64,000 nucleotides of DNA from Panorpa germanica. Its lineage: Eukaryota; Arthropoda; Insecta; Mecoptera; Panorpidae. Below the pieces are notes generated by a model. It ran no database searches, was not told the origin of the DNA, and worked only from the letters and a program-made list of their open reading frames with translations. The position numbers and the translations under genes are program-made. Shown here piece by piece: positions 25,858-38,940 of the stretch. The stretch is from the NCBI GenBank assembly GCA_963678705.1, contig OY783215.1, positions 15,295,740 through 15,359,739 of the forward strand, written 5' to 3'. The stretch's first letter is position 1, and each line of letters starts with the position of its first letter.

Positions 25858-26098
25858 GAATGTGTTTATGCCAGACAACTGTGTCTTTGCATTGAAGGGT
25901 GCCCGTCATATGATAATTTTGTTTTTGTTTCAGAGAGGCCTCGGCCAGGCTCGCAGGGTGAACTCCGGGCGGAGCGAGTACCCCGCCCCCCGGTCTGATG
26001 ACTTAATCCCAAAATAACGACCCCATCTGAAAGAAACAAACATGGTGGGGCGATTCATCAGAGAAATACAATAACATCTAAAACAAGGAAACAATTAA

Positions 26099-26104
26099 CA
26101 ATAA
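26099..26104 (+). terminator. Possible poly(A) signal of the Neto-like gene
   Basis: AATAAA about 100 bp after the TGA at 25996-25998. It is consistent with a genuine 3' end, but the sequence is AT-rich and the motif could be chance. Confidence 0.35.
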
Positions 26105-26119
26105 AATTTATACACAATG

Positions 26120-29100
26120 GTACAATTCTAAATTTGAGCGCCATCTTAAGCTGAATTCAAATCATATTCGAAAATGTAGTTTTTAATTATTTTATAGGTT
26201 TTATCTAAACTTTTACGAAATGTACTGAAGTAACAAAAAGCACAAGATCTTTTATTCCAAAATGTCGATTCCTCAAATGTATCACTGCCAGAAACACCTG
26301 CATTCAATATTTTAATTTTTGATTAAATTTGTTAGGTTAGGAAAAAGAAAACTAAAAAATTAACAACGTTTCTTTAGCTCACACAAAAAGTTACAACTTA
26401 ATATCAAAATAAAACAATTTTTGAAGTAATAAAAGTTATTTTATATATTAAGATTTTTTTTATTTTCAGAAAAACGTTGTCAATTTTTAGTTTTTGTCAT
26501 TTTGAATTTGGCTTAAGTCGTAGCTTAAGAAAAAGAATATATTTTTAGCCAATATACTAACTATTGGGTTGATCTGATGTGTAAAACAAATCCAATATTT
26601 TTTGCATATCATTAAATCCAATATCAAAAGTCGCACAAAAGTTGTGAACAACTATTTGTACTAAATTTAAATAAAATTCGCATTTTTCAAAATGCACAAA
26701 ATTTTCAAAATGAAATAAAATGATTCGTGTTCAATATATCAAAAATTGCGATAAAAAAAATTTATATTTTCGAAATGATTAGTATAATTGTACAGGCATA
26801 AAAAATCGATAAAATCGTAACTCGATTAAAAAAGATATCGCCATAACATTATTTAATTGACCAATCGGAAATATCTTACATACTCGTAAAACGAAACGCT
26901 TGAGTTTCATTTATACGAGTACATATATTATAATTGCATTAGTTTTAAAAAGAAAATTTAAAATTAAATTTTAAATTTATGGAAAGTTATTTTCAACCAC
27001 AAAAGAAAAATTCATGTTAAAAAAAATTAAATATAAAAAGTAGAGAAATATAAAATTTTGCTTTTTTAAAAAAATATTAATGTTAAGTGTGTACAGAAAA
27101 TCGTATCGAAATCGTTTAGAAAAACCGATTCGGGTTCGAACAAAAAATATATTTATAATGGAAGCCACGTGTCATCATCTACAAAAACTTCCAACACTTT
27201 TAAGAAAATGTGTTAATTGTTTATAAGAAGAAATTAAAATATTAGATTCAAATGTTTAAATAAAATAATTTAAAAAAAAACCGTGTGTCGTTCTAGAATA
27301 TAATTATATTGTAGAATCAAATTTTAAATATAAAATAGCCTAATTGTTTTTAGCAAATTACACTAATTAAGAAAATAAACAGATTTATTAGTCTGTGTAT
27401 GTAATTCGATATTTTAAAGACATTTTATATTTTCTCGTGATTAAAGATAATATAGATGCTGTAGATAATTCATTAATTATTATTTCTAAAGTAATTTTAG
27501 ATTTCCTTCTTGTAAATTTTATTTAAACATTCAAAAACAAAGTTGAACGTTTTAAAGTCAGTGTTCAAAGTTAGGTGTGTGCTAGTTTTACTGTTTGTGT
27601 TTTATTTTTTAACAAATATCTGAATCAATCAAATATTGATTTTGAAAATAACGAATTTCCTATTGTACATAAATTAATCTTATGTATTGAAGTTGACCCA
27701 CGCGTATACCTCATTATTTGACCACTCCATACAAGAAAAATGCATTTTTCAACTTCAAACCACTTTTCTTTTATCTGTTCAATCCATTTAATCATTTCCA
27801 ATGTAAGGTCTGGACCACACATGCGTGTTCGGGTTCCAAATTTCAATATTCGTAAAGATTCTTGTATCAATACACGAACACGAAATTTTTCGCTCCAATA
27901 GCGATTAATAACGAGTCAAGAGAACGAATAAGTGAACATGCATATGTGGACGTAGAGTTAGAATTTGTACTCATCTCAAAATTTTGATGATATTTTAACA
28001 CATGTTCTCTATTCCTCCTTCCATTTACAAAAAAAAAAACAGATTTTTTATCCATTTTAAACTATATCTTTAATAAAGAAAATCTATACAATAGAGCTTT
28101 TAGAAGAAAAATATAACAAATAATATATTTTAAGGTTAAAATTTGTATATTTTAACATTTTTAGGTTGTATAAATAAACGTATTGTAAACTTCATAGACT
28201 TTATTGACAATATGCACATTTACTATCATGCTGATATCCTATATAAATATTCGTATAGAAAATACCATCTACAAAAATCCAAAATGTCATTCATGATGAA
28301 TTAGGTGTTATTAAAATCATTAAGCAACAAGACTTGTTAAAAACTGTCAATTTGGAAATTATGGAAGTTTTTCAAAGCAACGTGACATTAAATTATTTCA
28401 AATTTTGTTATTCAATATTTTTCTTAAAATAAGTTTATTTTTCGTGTACAGATAATATTTTGGACGTAATTAACCTTTTCTTTTACGTATCCTGAATTAC
28501 GTGGCCTGAATGCCTATTGTTCTATTGCAATTAAGGTATTATTCTCTAAAATTCATTACAATCATTTTAAATTAAAACATTTGTGGTTTTTTGGATATTA
28601 TGAATATTACACTCAAGATTGCTATCTGTTACCAACCAGAAATACCACTTGATCATTGAAAAAAGTGATTTGAAAATGAATTAATAATGAATGGTTTTTA
28701 AAAAGAAGTATCAGTTCCAGTGTTCTCTTCATAGTCGAAAAACAAACAGCACTGTTAAATGTGAGTGAGAGAGAGGAAACTATAACAATAAAGAACATAA
28801 TACGTCCAGCTGTTATCTGTTTATTATTTATTGATTAACAATAAATTTATTTTAATAGAAATTATATTTTCGTCAATTAAAATAACTGTCGATATTCATA
28901 TTGACAGAGTTTCACATTTTGAATGTTATACATTTTGCTGTTACTAATTATTGTTAAAATTAGTAACAAAGAAATGTATTTTAGAAACAGTAAATATAAA
29001 ATGAATATATTAATATTAAATTTAGAAGAAATTTACAATAAAAAGATTCTATTCGTAATGAAAAATGTTTAAATTTAATATTCATGTCTTTATATACCTA

Positions 29101-32100
29101 TAAATAGTAAAAAGTAATCGATTTGTAAATTCAAAGTCAACATATAATAAATTGTATATGTAAATTATATAAGTATGTTAGGCGTCTTAGGCTAGAAAAC
29201 CATTTAACATTACCAGAGCGCTTAAAGTCGTATGCATGTGCTAAAAGTCCAAAAAATAAATAAAAATAAAATAAAATGGTAGCAAATGACTATAATAAAT
29301 AAATCATATAGACAATTTAGGACATTATAATCCACTAGACGCATTTACGTATCTTTTACGTATTTCTACATATATATTACGTAAATATCTGTTTACTGGA
29401 AATAGTCTAATGGAGAATTGATGGTTAAAGAACATATATAAAGATATTTAAATGAATTTCGTGTGTTACACATATTATATTTTCTTATTAGATGATTACA
29501 TATTTCTAAATTTATTACAGTGTCACTTAAAACAAGTTTAAATCAATTTTCTATTAGACCAGGTTTGATGTAACAAAATATTTTAAAAATCTAGATATTA
29601 AATAACTGATAAATATACTCTGTTCAGTTGCACTGTTATGACATTGACTTTGTCAACAAAAAGTCAATTTAACTAACGCCGAAGAGTAATTTACCATTTA
29701 TTTTAAACACGTCACATATTTGCTGCAATGACGTCATTACTCAATATATTGGAAGATAATAACGACTGTGTCCTTCACAGTTCAAATTTTAACATTGACA
29801 CTCAAAGAGATTTACTCAGTTTGCTATTGTATTTGAACTTCCTAAAACTATTTGACGTTGTTACCAGTATATGAGCGATATTTATATATGTATTATATAT
29901 ACGTACATAAGTAATAAACTGATAGATGTGTTAGTAGACTACAGAAGTACTCGGTTATGTGCCCTGAAATGAATTCTCTTTCTGGTAGAGATTCAATTGC
30001 TATACGGGTGCAGGAAAAAGCAAAAGTTATTCGTATAGAGTTAAGTACGGAAGATACACAGTATTTCATTGCATAATATAAGTTGTTTAACTGTACTATG
30101 AACTAACAACACTACAACCAGAGATAGAGATTGTTAAATACTCGTTACTAATATTGTTGTTGGTTGAGAGTATAGTTTAGTTGTCAATTTAGAATGTCAG
30201 AAAAATGTATAACATGTAGATTTATTTTAATTTTGAATTATATGTTAGTGTGCAAAACTTAAAGAGCGAAAAGATACACAAAATTTACTTGCAAATACGG
30301 TTCAATACATGTGGTTCATTTCAATGGTACATAATGGCAAATACATGTATTCACAGAAGAATATTTTCTTCCCATGAAATCTGCTGTCTATTAGATCTTA
30401 TCAGATTATATCACATATATGTGCATATATATAAATATATAATTTAAATCTTCAAAACTCTTGTGTAAAAATAATCTAAAATAAACTGCAAATATATTAC
30501 AAAACAAAGAAAACTCATTGAATATATTTGCAAGATATATTTCTTACCATTTTCTACTATTTGAATAAATTATCAATTAATGTTAAAGTAGCAAATTTGC
30601 TATAAAATAAAAATAAAACATTAGAGAAGAATTCTTCCAATAAGAATGACATTTATACAAATGTATTAACACAACGGATATTTTTTAATTCGTATTTTTA
30701 AAAATCAGATTTAATGAAAGGTAACAGTAATTTTGAAAAAAACTAATCGAATTTATAATAAATATAAATATTAAAAAAAAAACAATTTACAATAAGTAAT
30801 TAGTAAAAATCTGTTATCAAAAAGAAAATATAAAATACATTTCAGAAGTAGCGCCATATCAGAAATAATAGCCATATCATGTCATTTGTTTAAGCTTTAG
30901 CAGGTTACATAACTTTGTTGATAACTAACTTGTACTGTTAAGTAACAATACTCAACTTTTAGTCACGCCAACTAAAGAACGTGGTCTATTCATTGCATGA
31001 TTAGTAATACAGAGTTGTATTTCATCTACTTTCGTTCAAGTATTTTAAAACGTAACTAGTACCCGACATTTGTATTTAGGTACAACATTTTAGAATTTTA
31101 ATTATCTTTAACTTTACAGTTTTTCGAAATCTCTATCTCTGGCAACGCTGTTATTGCTGAAAGTACAAGATAATTTTCAATAAGGATAGAAAATCGCGCT
31201 ATGATTATTGACTACATTTTATTATTCTGAGTCTATTATTGAGGAAATTACATAGTTCTGCAACCTGACATTGTGGTGCACTTTGAAACAAAACCGCTGT
31301 CAATTATAGAAATCTGTTAATTTCCATAAAAATGAATAAAAATTAAATTCGGTATTTTTAGGAATAAAAATGCATCTAAATTATCTAAAGCATGCTTGTT
31401 TCTCAAATTTTCTCTTTTATGTGTGTCAAAGAGGATCAAATAAAGCTCTAGACATAACGAAAGTAACAAAATTACTTATACAGCAATAAATATGCTGTAA
31501 TGATGCAAATTTTCGTTTAACTTCTACCGACAGCAAATGGAAACAAACATTTTTGCTTTTAGATTCTTATATGTTAGTTTGAAATAACGATTTCTTAAAA
31601 TACCATACTATATGAAATAAAAGATTTGGACATTCAACAATCGCGCTACACATTGCATCTACGAATGAAGGATTTAGATGAAGCAAGAGATGAGTCAATT
31701 TCGTAACATTTTAATTTTATACAAAATTTTCATATCACTAAACCAACATTTGTTTTATCTAAAATAATTCTGCCATGACCAATTCTCATGTAATATAAAA
31801 AATATTAAAGTTAACAAGAAATATTTAAAATAATAGAAAAGAAGAACAATATAAAAATGTGTAGATTTTAGATAAAAATAAAAAAGAAAGCCAGCCATTC
31901 CACATACGCAATTAGCAAATTATTAATATGAAAAAAAATTATTATTAATAATAATATACATCTATAGTGTCAAGTCTGTGTGTATCGTTATACGTTATAA
32001 ATTAAAAAAAAATACATTCTTTAGTGAAAATAAAATTTGAAATAAAGGAAACCTTGTTTATTTTTCTAAAGTTAAAACATATTTATTTCTAAATAATTAC

Positions 32101-32803
32101 TCTTACTAATAAGGACCGTTTCTATACAAAAAATTATATGTTTACCCAAGGCCCTAACCACGGATTGCAGCATTGCTAAAAAATTAAACTACTTGTCGTA
32201 AGAGAGCACTACTATACATACTACAAAATAATTAAATTCTTTATAATGAAATTATAAGTACATTTTTTCTATAAATATATATGTAAGTTATCCTTTTTAA
32301 TTATGTTTTACCGTATTCCTTTGTTGTTCAATCTGAGTTATTTAATTAATTGAATAACAGATGTCGCTAGTAATATTATTATTATTTAATTTCTTTTAAT
32401 TAATGAACCATAAATTGTCGAGGTTATCGCAAATCATTATCGTGAATAATCATAAATATAAAGAAGAGATTAATAAACTAATCATTAATTGTCTTAATTG
32501 TATAACAATTGTCGTGCAAGTGGCGCCATTGACGACTTAAAATAGAATTTTTTTATATGCCAGATGACAATCCCCTTCGCGTTTTCGCTCGGGGCTCGTG
32601 CATGCTATTTAGATTCTCTTTGCTAGCAGCAGTACATTTGATTAAGTGGATAGTGCAGTGCTGAAAATATATTTCTGTGGCATGAACATAAACCCGTGAA
32701 TGAGTGTAAACAAATCAACTAGTATAAAAAAAGAATTGTTTTATTATATTTTAATATTGTAAACAGTTAATTACCACCTAATATTTCTGAATACTTATCA
32801 AAT
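26120..32803. other. 6.7-kb very AT-rich block without genes or recognised repeats
   Basis: No ORF above about 81 codons, and none of the window's named repeats occurs here. At 27812-27955 a short inverted repeat (CCACACATGCGTGTTCG against its inverse in GAACATGCATATGTGG) may be a small foldback. The frames at 27625-27870 and 27867-28055 (-) overlap it and look like chance. Confidence 0.55.
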
Positions 32804-32816
32804 AAACCGAAGTGCG

Positions 32817-33315
32817 ACGACACAGTTGGGTAAGAGCATTGATACTTGATTCTGACTACTGTGTTCTCGGGTTCGATCCCCGGGCCAGAGTTATATATTC
32901 TGGGTTTGATAAAATAAGATTTAATTGGTTGTGTGCAACCATAGAAAAATGAATATTGAAAAAAAAAATGATCACAAAAAGAAAAATTCGAGAACGAAAA
33001 TAGAAAAAGGAAAAAAAAAGAAAAGGAAAGAAGAAGAAAAAGAACAGCTTGGAGAGAGAGGATGAGGAAGAGATTGGATGGAAATGGGAACATATAGTTA
33101 AGGCAATTGCTGTATCATATCGAGATGCTGACATAGGAAAAGAATGAGGATCTTGGAGTTCTTTGAAATGGAATAAGGAAAGAAGCTGAAACATAGAAAA
33201 AGAAAGAATTATATTATATTGTATAAGTTATATGTTATACGAAAAATGTAATATTGATTTAAAAGTGCTAATAACTAGTTGGATGCACTGAAAAATAAAT
33301 ATTTAAAAAAAAAGA
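32817..33315 (+). mobile_element. tRNA-derived SINE, full length, 13-bp TSD
   Basis: The head ACGACACAGTTGGGTAAGAG carries an A-box-like region. The B box GGGTTCGATCCCC follows at about 32871-32882. The body is purine-rich and ends in an A-run. A perfect 13-bp target duplication AAACCGAAGTGCG lies at 32804-32816 and 33316-33328. Transcription would be by RNA polymerase III, with mobilisation by a partner LINE. Confidence 0.9.
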
Positions 33316-33328
33316 AAACCGAAGTGCG

Positions 33329-33510
33329 TGACATACAATATAGGTTATAGTTTACGTTTTCATTTCGTTTACAAAATTGTTGTTAAAATTCTCGCATAAT
33401 TTTTTTTACATACTATATTAATTATTAAAGTGTTTCGTCTTTTCCTGGATTTTGGCCAGCATTTAGATTAACAGAAAAGATTCACACATCAAAGTAAGTC
33501 AAATTTTTAG
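33329..33510. other. Short non-coding gap
   Basis: AT-rich, nothing recognised. Confidence 0.5.
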
Positions 33511-33911
33511 CTCATAAATCTCTGCTATATGTATTTATATATCAAAGTATCAAATATTATTTATAGCTATTTCAAGGAACAATAAAATTCCAATATTATG
33601 TCTGCCTTAGCAGGGTTAAATAAAATAAAAACTTATTATCATTTGATTTGACTTGCTTATTTGACTACCAACGGCTACAGAACATTACCACAGCACTGAC
33701 CTACTCAACAAATAACTGACGTTAAAATGCATTTCACGTCATAAAAATGTGGTCGACCATTTCTAGCGCTAAAACTACAATTCAAACTTTTAATTGCTAT
33801 TTCTCTGTCAATATTTAGATATGTAATAAAATAGAACCGCCAATACACATTTATTAACATCAACTTCAATTAGCAATTGAAAACCACCAAAAAATGAGGA
33901 CAAATCCCATT
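33511..33911 (-). mobile_element. 640-bp family element, minus strand, truncated
   Basis: Runs from the internal CTCATAAATCTCTGCTATAT to the terminal form GAGGACAAATCCCATT. The other terminus is missing. Confidence 0.8.
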
Positions 33912-33995
33912 GTTGTTATCTGGGCCCGTATTCCTGAGTCTTCTGAATAATGATCGTGATCGAACAGATATGATTTATATGAGTGAAACATTTTA

Positions 33996-34362
33996 CAAAT
34001 CACTTAAAAGAATATTCCTGAACTATATTAATAATTAATAATAAAATTCGCGAGGCAGACCCTGACCACATTCTGTGGCAATGTAAAAATACATCAATGG
34101 CAAGAAATGGACTCCAAACGGCGGTACTAGAGACTTCGCAGACGCTTCCTGTTAACACCGCTTTTTTGATTGAGAAACCGAGATTTATAACTGCAGTTGC
34201 CATGAACAGATCATTTTTGTTATCTGGGTATAATATATAAGAAAAGACAGAATAGTATTAGGGGCGATAAAAGGCTACGTGCCTACGAAGCCCAAAAATC
34301 TATATTAAAAAAAAAAAAAATAATAAAATTCAAGAATAGTACAGGAATATTCTTTTAAAAGT
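33996..34362. repeat. Inverted repeat enclosing LINE fragment
   Basis: AATCACTTAAAAGAATATTC near 33996 pairs with an inverse copy at 34338-34362 (GGAATATTCTTTTAAAAGTG). Together they bracket the retrotransposon fragment at 34049-34240, as if a foldback element had captured or been invaded by it. Confidence 0.6.
34049..34240 (+). pseudogene. Non-LTR retrotransposon ORF2 C-terminal fragment
   Basis: Frame reads READPDHILWQCKNTSMARN and continues to TAA at 34238-34240. The 'ADPDHILWQC' pattern is typical of the Cys/His segment after the reverse transcriptase in R1/I-type insect LINEs. There is no upstream catalytic region. Confidence 0.6.
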
Positions 34363-36520
34363 GATTACTAAGAAACGGAAATTCGTTTCTGAATTCTGGA
34401 AAAATAAGAATTTTAAAATACATAAAATAATCGAGAATTTGATGTATACTCAATGATATATTAATACATAGATTTAAATTTAAAAAAAATATATATTGAA
34501 ACCAGTTTTATGCATAGCAGACCTGAGTAACGTTGAAGTACAAGTACATCCGCAAAAACATTCAAATTAGTGCAATCTACTAAACGTTTACAGAAAGGAA
34601 TTAGGTTTTGTTATTGTTTATAATAATTTTATAATATAATAGCTATTACATGCTTTATCTTGAGACAATGTGACTAACACATTCTTCGAATTACCTCTGC
34701 TAGACAGAGTTTTTTCAATCATTTATTTGTTCCTTAAAATATTTTTAATAAATAAATCCAGTCACATGTGTTTTAATTCACACGTATCTGATTTTAAGTT
34801 GCCAAGACCTTTTAAATGTTATTTTAACCAGACGGTTAACGACGGATTGATAGCAATTACTGTAAAGGTCTTGTTTAAATTTTTATCATTCGAAAACAAA
34901 CATACGCGTTACCTTTATGCGGGGGACGGCGGCGTATTAGATGGGCACGCGCAAGTTTAGACTTGCAACTTATTTATAATTGTCTAGAAAGCGCTTTTAT
35001 GGGGTTTATTAAATTCTAATTGAAATATAGGTTACTATATGTATATGTAGTTTTATTTATGTTATGCGTTTATATTTTTTAAATATCTAAAAGTTGACGG
35101 AAATTAAAATTATTTTAAATTTTCAATTGTCATTTTACTTCACGGATTTACGTATGCAATCAGTCGACCCATGTGCAGACGGCCTAATAATACATATGCT
35201 ATTTTGCTTTATCCTGATCGTTGCTTCAATGCAATATAAATAATTATTTCTGCGAATTAATTCTAATTATTTGATACTTAAGTTATTGTGTCAATATTTA
35301 TAAATAAATAATTTTCTTCGAACAATTACGTATATGTATACAATGCGACCAACATAAGAATGTGTCTTTCTGAAGTCTTTGAAAGTTTTAGATATTTTAA
35401 AATATTTTTTATATTGGTTTTTTTTTTAAATTTGAGGCGATTTCAACGACAAGGTCATGTTTGCCTGTGGCTATATATTGGATTTAATGGAAAACATATT
35501 AGACTTTTAATTTGAATTCTTTTAATTTGAACTATAATTTTAAAGTATTATCCATTATTCTCAACTTGCTCATGCCGAAAAAGGTGAGATCTCTACGAAT
35601 ACAGCCATTTAAGTAAGAAGCAATAATTAAAGTTAATAGCAATAATATATCTTTAATTCCTGTGCAAATAAAAATTGAGCTTCTAAATTTCAACAGGAAA
35701 GCGTTCTTACATTTAAAAGTTGATACGACTGATTGCTATATAAATGTAAGCGTACATAGGTCCGCACTGCACTTATCAATCGCATTGTTTTTATTTATTA
35801 AAAGATAGAAAAGAAAGGAAGACGTATGCTGTAGAAGCTACGATTTTTAGTATTACATATTTCTATGGCTTATGGTCCAGGTAGATTGCACCGTAAACGG
35901 TTCGCGCACGTTTTATACATATCTATATATGTGTATTCCTATTCCAACTACATGCGATTGCTGACGTGTCTGGCTCGTATACCTTTAGTCGTACAAATGT
36001 ACTACGGTCATTCGTATGTATTACCCAAGGAGGTTTCTAGAAGATGAAACTCTTGCAATGCATTCAGATCTCAGTTGTTGCCTCAGTAGATACATTAATA
36101 TTGCTGCTTACGCTTTCCTTCCTTTTCTTCCATGTGTTTGACGGGGTCAGCGCGGAGCTTTAGACGTTTATTTAATATAAAAGAAGTAATTAATTATTAC
36201 AATATTAAATTTTCACTCTTACTATACATTATTAATTTATTTAGCGTTTCATAAATAATTTCCCGGGTCTCTAGAAGTTCAAAGTACGAGAACTCGGCGG
36301 CAACTCATGTTTAAAACAAGTTCTGCCTTATTAATTCTCTAACTTTCAGCCTGATACTTTTACAATATTTATAAGAATTAATAAAATTAAATTCACCAAT
36401 TCATCTTATCGTAGATTTTATGTGGCTCTTATGACTTCTTTTAACCATGAACTTGGTAATTTGAACGATTCATGGTATTTCATGTGCAAGGACATCATAT
36501 TTTATCATCAACACTGTTCT
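34363..36520. other. Non-coding stretch with degenerate repeats
   Basis: 34995-35130 is a diverged relative of the 640-bp family. 36283-36470 resembles the foldback element at 56493-56652 (CTCGGCGGCAACTCATGTTT). No credible gene. Confidence 0.45.
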
Positions 36521-36527
36521 CTATATA

Positions 36528-36853
36528 CGAGGGTATATTGATAATTCAGTGATTTTTTTTGAAGAAGCGCTTTAATTATTATCAGAGTCTCTTTTGAGCT
36601 CGATACTTTTAGTGCAGTATTTTTCCAATTTTGTTATTCCTTCCAAGTAATAGGTTTTCTCAAGGCAGTTAAAATAGGCGTTTTATTTAGTGATTTCAGT
36701 GATGACCCCTTTGTTAGACCCAAGTCTCTTAGTCAGCCTTCAGCTTAGCCATTTCTTTAGATTTGAAAACAGGAAATAGTCGTAGCGAGCTAAATCGGAA
36801 GAATATGCTGGATGGGGTAGCAGTTCGTAGCCGAATTTATGAAATTTTGCCAT
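36528..36853 (-). pseudogene. mariner transposase C-terminal remnant
   Basis: On the minus strand from 36853: MAKFHKFGYELLPHPAYSSD and onward, DLARYDYFLFSNLKKWLS then a stop. Further on, out of frame, comes KTYYLEGITKLEKYCTKSIE ending at TAA 36572-36574. These match the conserved mariner block around the third catalytic Asp (YSPDLAPSDY) and the C-terminal helix. The YSSDLARYDY form keeps the aspartates, but the frame is broken and the N-terminal two thirds is missing. The end TACGAGGGTATATTG near 36525 looks like a mariner inverted repeat. Confidence 0.8.
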
Positions 36854-38940
36854 GGTGACTATACAGTAAATCACATCGCGCGGTTAGCTGCTTTCGATTG
36901 CCGGTTATTTGTTTTCAATGGCTGTCAACTACAAACTAAATGACGCAGTTTGCTCAATACTTGACAGTAGTCTAGACAAGAGTCACTGACTTATCACACT
37001 ACCGTCGTAAATTTGGCGATGTGTACTTCGAATTCCGACACTACTTCCATCAAGTAGTATTTGCTACTACCAAGATCTGCACCTAAGGCAACTCTAGGCA
37101 GTCTTTCCAGACCTTCCTACTCATTGTAGCTTTATAATATATTATAACAAAAGTTATAAATACTTTACTTGGCCCAACGGAGGAGTTAGGTACAACGCTT
37201 CTGCACCATCCATTTTCAGGGCGAAGTTCGACACAATTCACTATCATCATCTAGTTCTTGTAGAACCTTGGCCTCTTTTAAGATTATTTTCCATTTCGTC
37301 CTAAAAGACACTTTTCTCTTCCAATTTATAATACCAATTATCGTTAGATAGTTCTTCACTTAATCTTTGCATGTTGGCGTATGTCTTCTTCTTTAAGGTA
37401 AACGTGCAAAGGTTTTCATGGCTGGCATGATACGTGAAAGAGAAAGGAAGGAAGAAAAGTTGCAACGAAGTTTCCAACGAAAACGAAAAACGAGCCATGT
37501 CGAGTCGTGTTTCGTGGCTCTATAGAATTTTTAACAGTAGCATAATACGGGATTTTATTATGTCGTATTATGAGGTATTTGTATGTATGTATGTATTTTA
37601 ATACTTTTGAATAGTATTTGTGCACATCTCCGCTCATGATGTCACCATCAAAAGCATGCAACGTAATTGCCCTGCCACCTAGAAACACAGTCGCTCAAAA
37701 CCAATTTGAAATCAGTTTAGTTACGTTCGTGCCGTGTGTTTTCTCTCACTCCTATACACGTTTGTTTTCTCACTAACAACACAGTTCCATTCTCATTCGG
37801 TTCGGGCAGATTCGGGGCTAAGGTTTGCAACCAGTCGCCTCGTGCGCGAAGGCCCTTACTGTTTAAGTGGTTTCTGTATAGTAAGTCGTATAAAGTTACA
37901 AGGCGTTTCTGTATAGTAAGTTTAAGAACTGTCTCTTTGGTGTAGACATTGATGTTTTTGTTCGTGTTTTGTTGTTTTGTCTCTCTGGTGTGAAACCGGC
38001 ATAACAAATCTATGTTCTGGTGTGTATCTATGATAAATAATTGGTATTGGAATAGAATGTGAGGTTTGAAGAGTAATCCAATTTTTCTTAATTATTTTCT
38101 TTTTTTCTCTTCAAGTTTTGTTCAATAAAGCAAATGCGCTTGATAGAAGAACTGTATTAATAGAAATATCAAAACAAGGAATTTATGTATAATATTTCAT
38201 CCTTTGTTTTACGGAATGTAGAATTGTATTTGACATTCCTGACATATTATAAAATTATACACATATTTAATTTTGATTTTTTCAAAGTATGTTAATTTCC
38301 ATAGCACACTTTTGAGGTATGCGATACGATACTGCTTCACTGGTTCGATTCTCTTCCGCGGTCATCAACTATTTAAATAAAGCTGCTGTCATCTTTCAGT
38401 TTTTATGATGTGCCCTAAAATCCGAAGATAAATGATTAAATAAATTGTGATAACATAAAGCGCCCTCCTTTATTCGGTAGTAAGGTTACGATAAAAAAAT
38501 ATTTAAATTTCTTTTATATCTATAAAACTTTATATTTCTAACACTTAAGTATAATAGTATATTAACACCATTCAACCACAGTGTCGGGATTATAGGGGGA
38601 AGGGTAAGGTGAAGAAAAGGGTCGGGGATATCGTAGAAACAGTCCCTTTTACATTATGTACTATTTGGTAATACACTTTTTATAAAGTTTTATATAATAA
38701 AACGCATGTATACATCGTTTTATTGATTAGGATATAAGATATTTTAATTTTTAGGATTTGGTGTTTTATTTACGTATTAAAAAATCCTTGCGTTTTATAC
38801 TGCTTCATGCAAATGCCAGAGCCGCCCGCTTCAGGAACCCCCAGAAAATTTGTAACGACTAAAAAATACCAAATTTCATTCTATCCGAATATTGACTAAA
38901 TATTGTAAACTAACTATAATAAATTAAGTAGCATAATTAA
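36854..38940. other. Non-coding stretch, nothing recognised
   Basis: Short overlapping frames at 37301-38007 show no domains. A small GTAT microsatellite lies near 37573-37592. A partial repeat CTGTATAGTAAGT occurs twice near 37873 and 37908. Confidence 0.45.

Larger units (their letters stand above)
22542..25998 (+). pseudogene. CUB/LDLa/transmembrane protein (Neto-like), 3' exons only
   Basis: Exons in matching phase: 22542-22686 (second half of a CUB domain, ending GFKLVITAVKDP); 24202-24324 (LDL-receptor class A module with six cysteines and the CDGVNHCGDGSDE calcium motif); 24407-24588 (transmembrane helix WFVVLLVSSILVLCAFAVCI, then CLCRR and a short tail ending TAA). A donor at 24553/24554 would skip that stop and join in frame to 24662, giving MVQQIYGSNG. 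A further donor at 24876 and acceptor at 25934 lead to a TGA at 25996-25998. The order CUB, LDLa, TM with a cytoplasmic tail resembles Neto, a synaptic glutamate-receptor auxiliary protein. The tail exon changes frame near a six-G run at about 24743. No signal peptide or 5' exons precede it here. The preceding CUB exon lies at 42524. Decayed or rearranged is the simplest reading, but these exons themselves look intact. Confidence 0.65.

Noticed and set aside
32767-33194. Overlapping Phe/Ser-rich minus-strand ORFs
   Set aside because: They are the antisense of the purine-rich SINE body.
37301-38007. Cluster of overlapping ORFs on both strands
   Set aside because: Mutually overlapping frames with no domain, no splice-site pattern and no similarity that I recognise.
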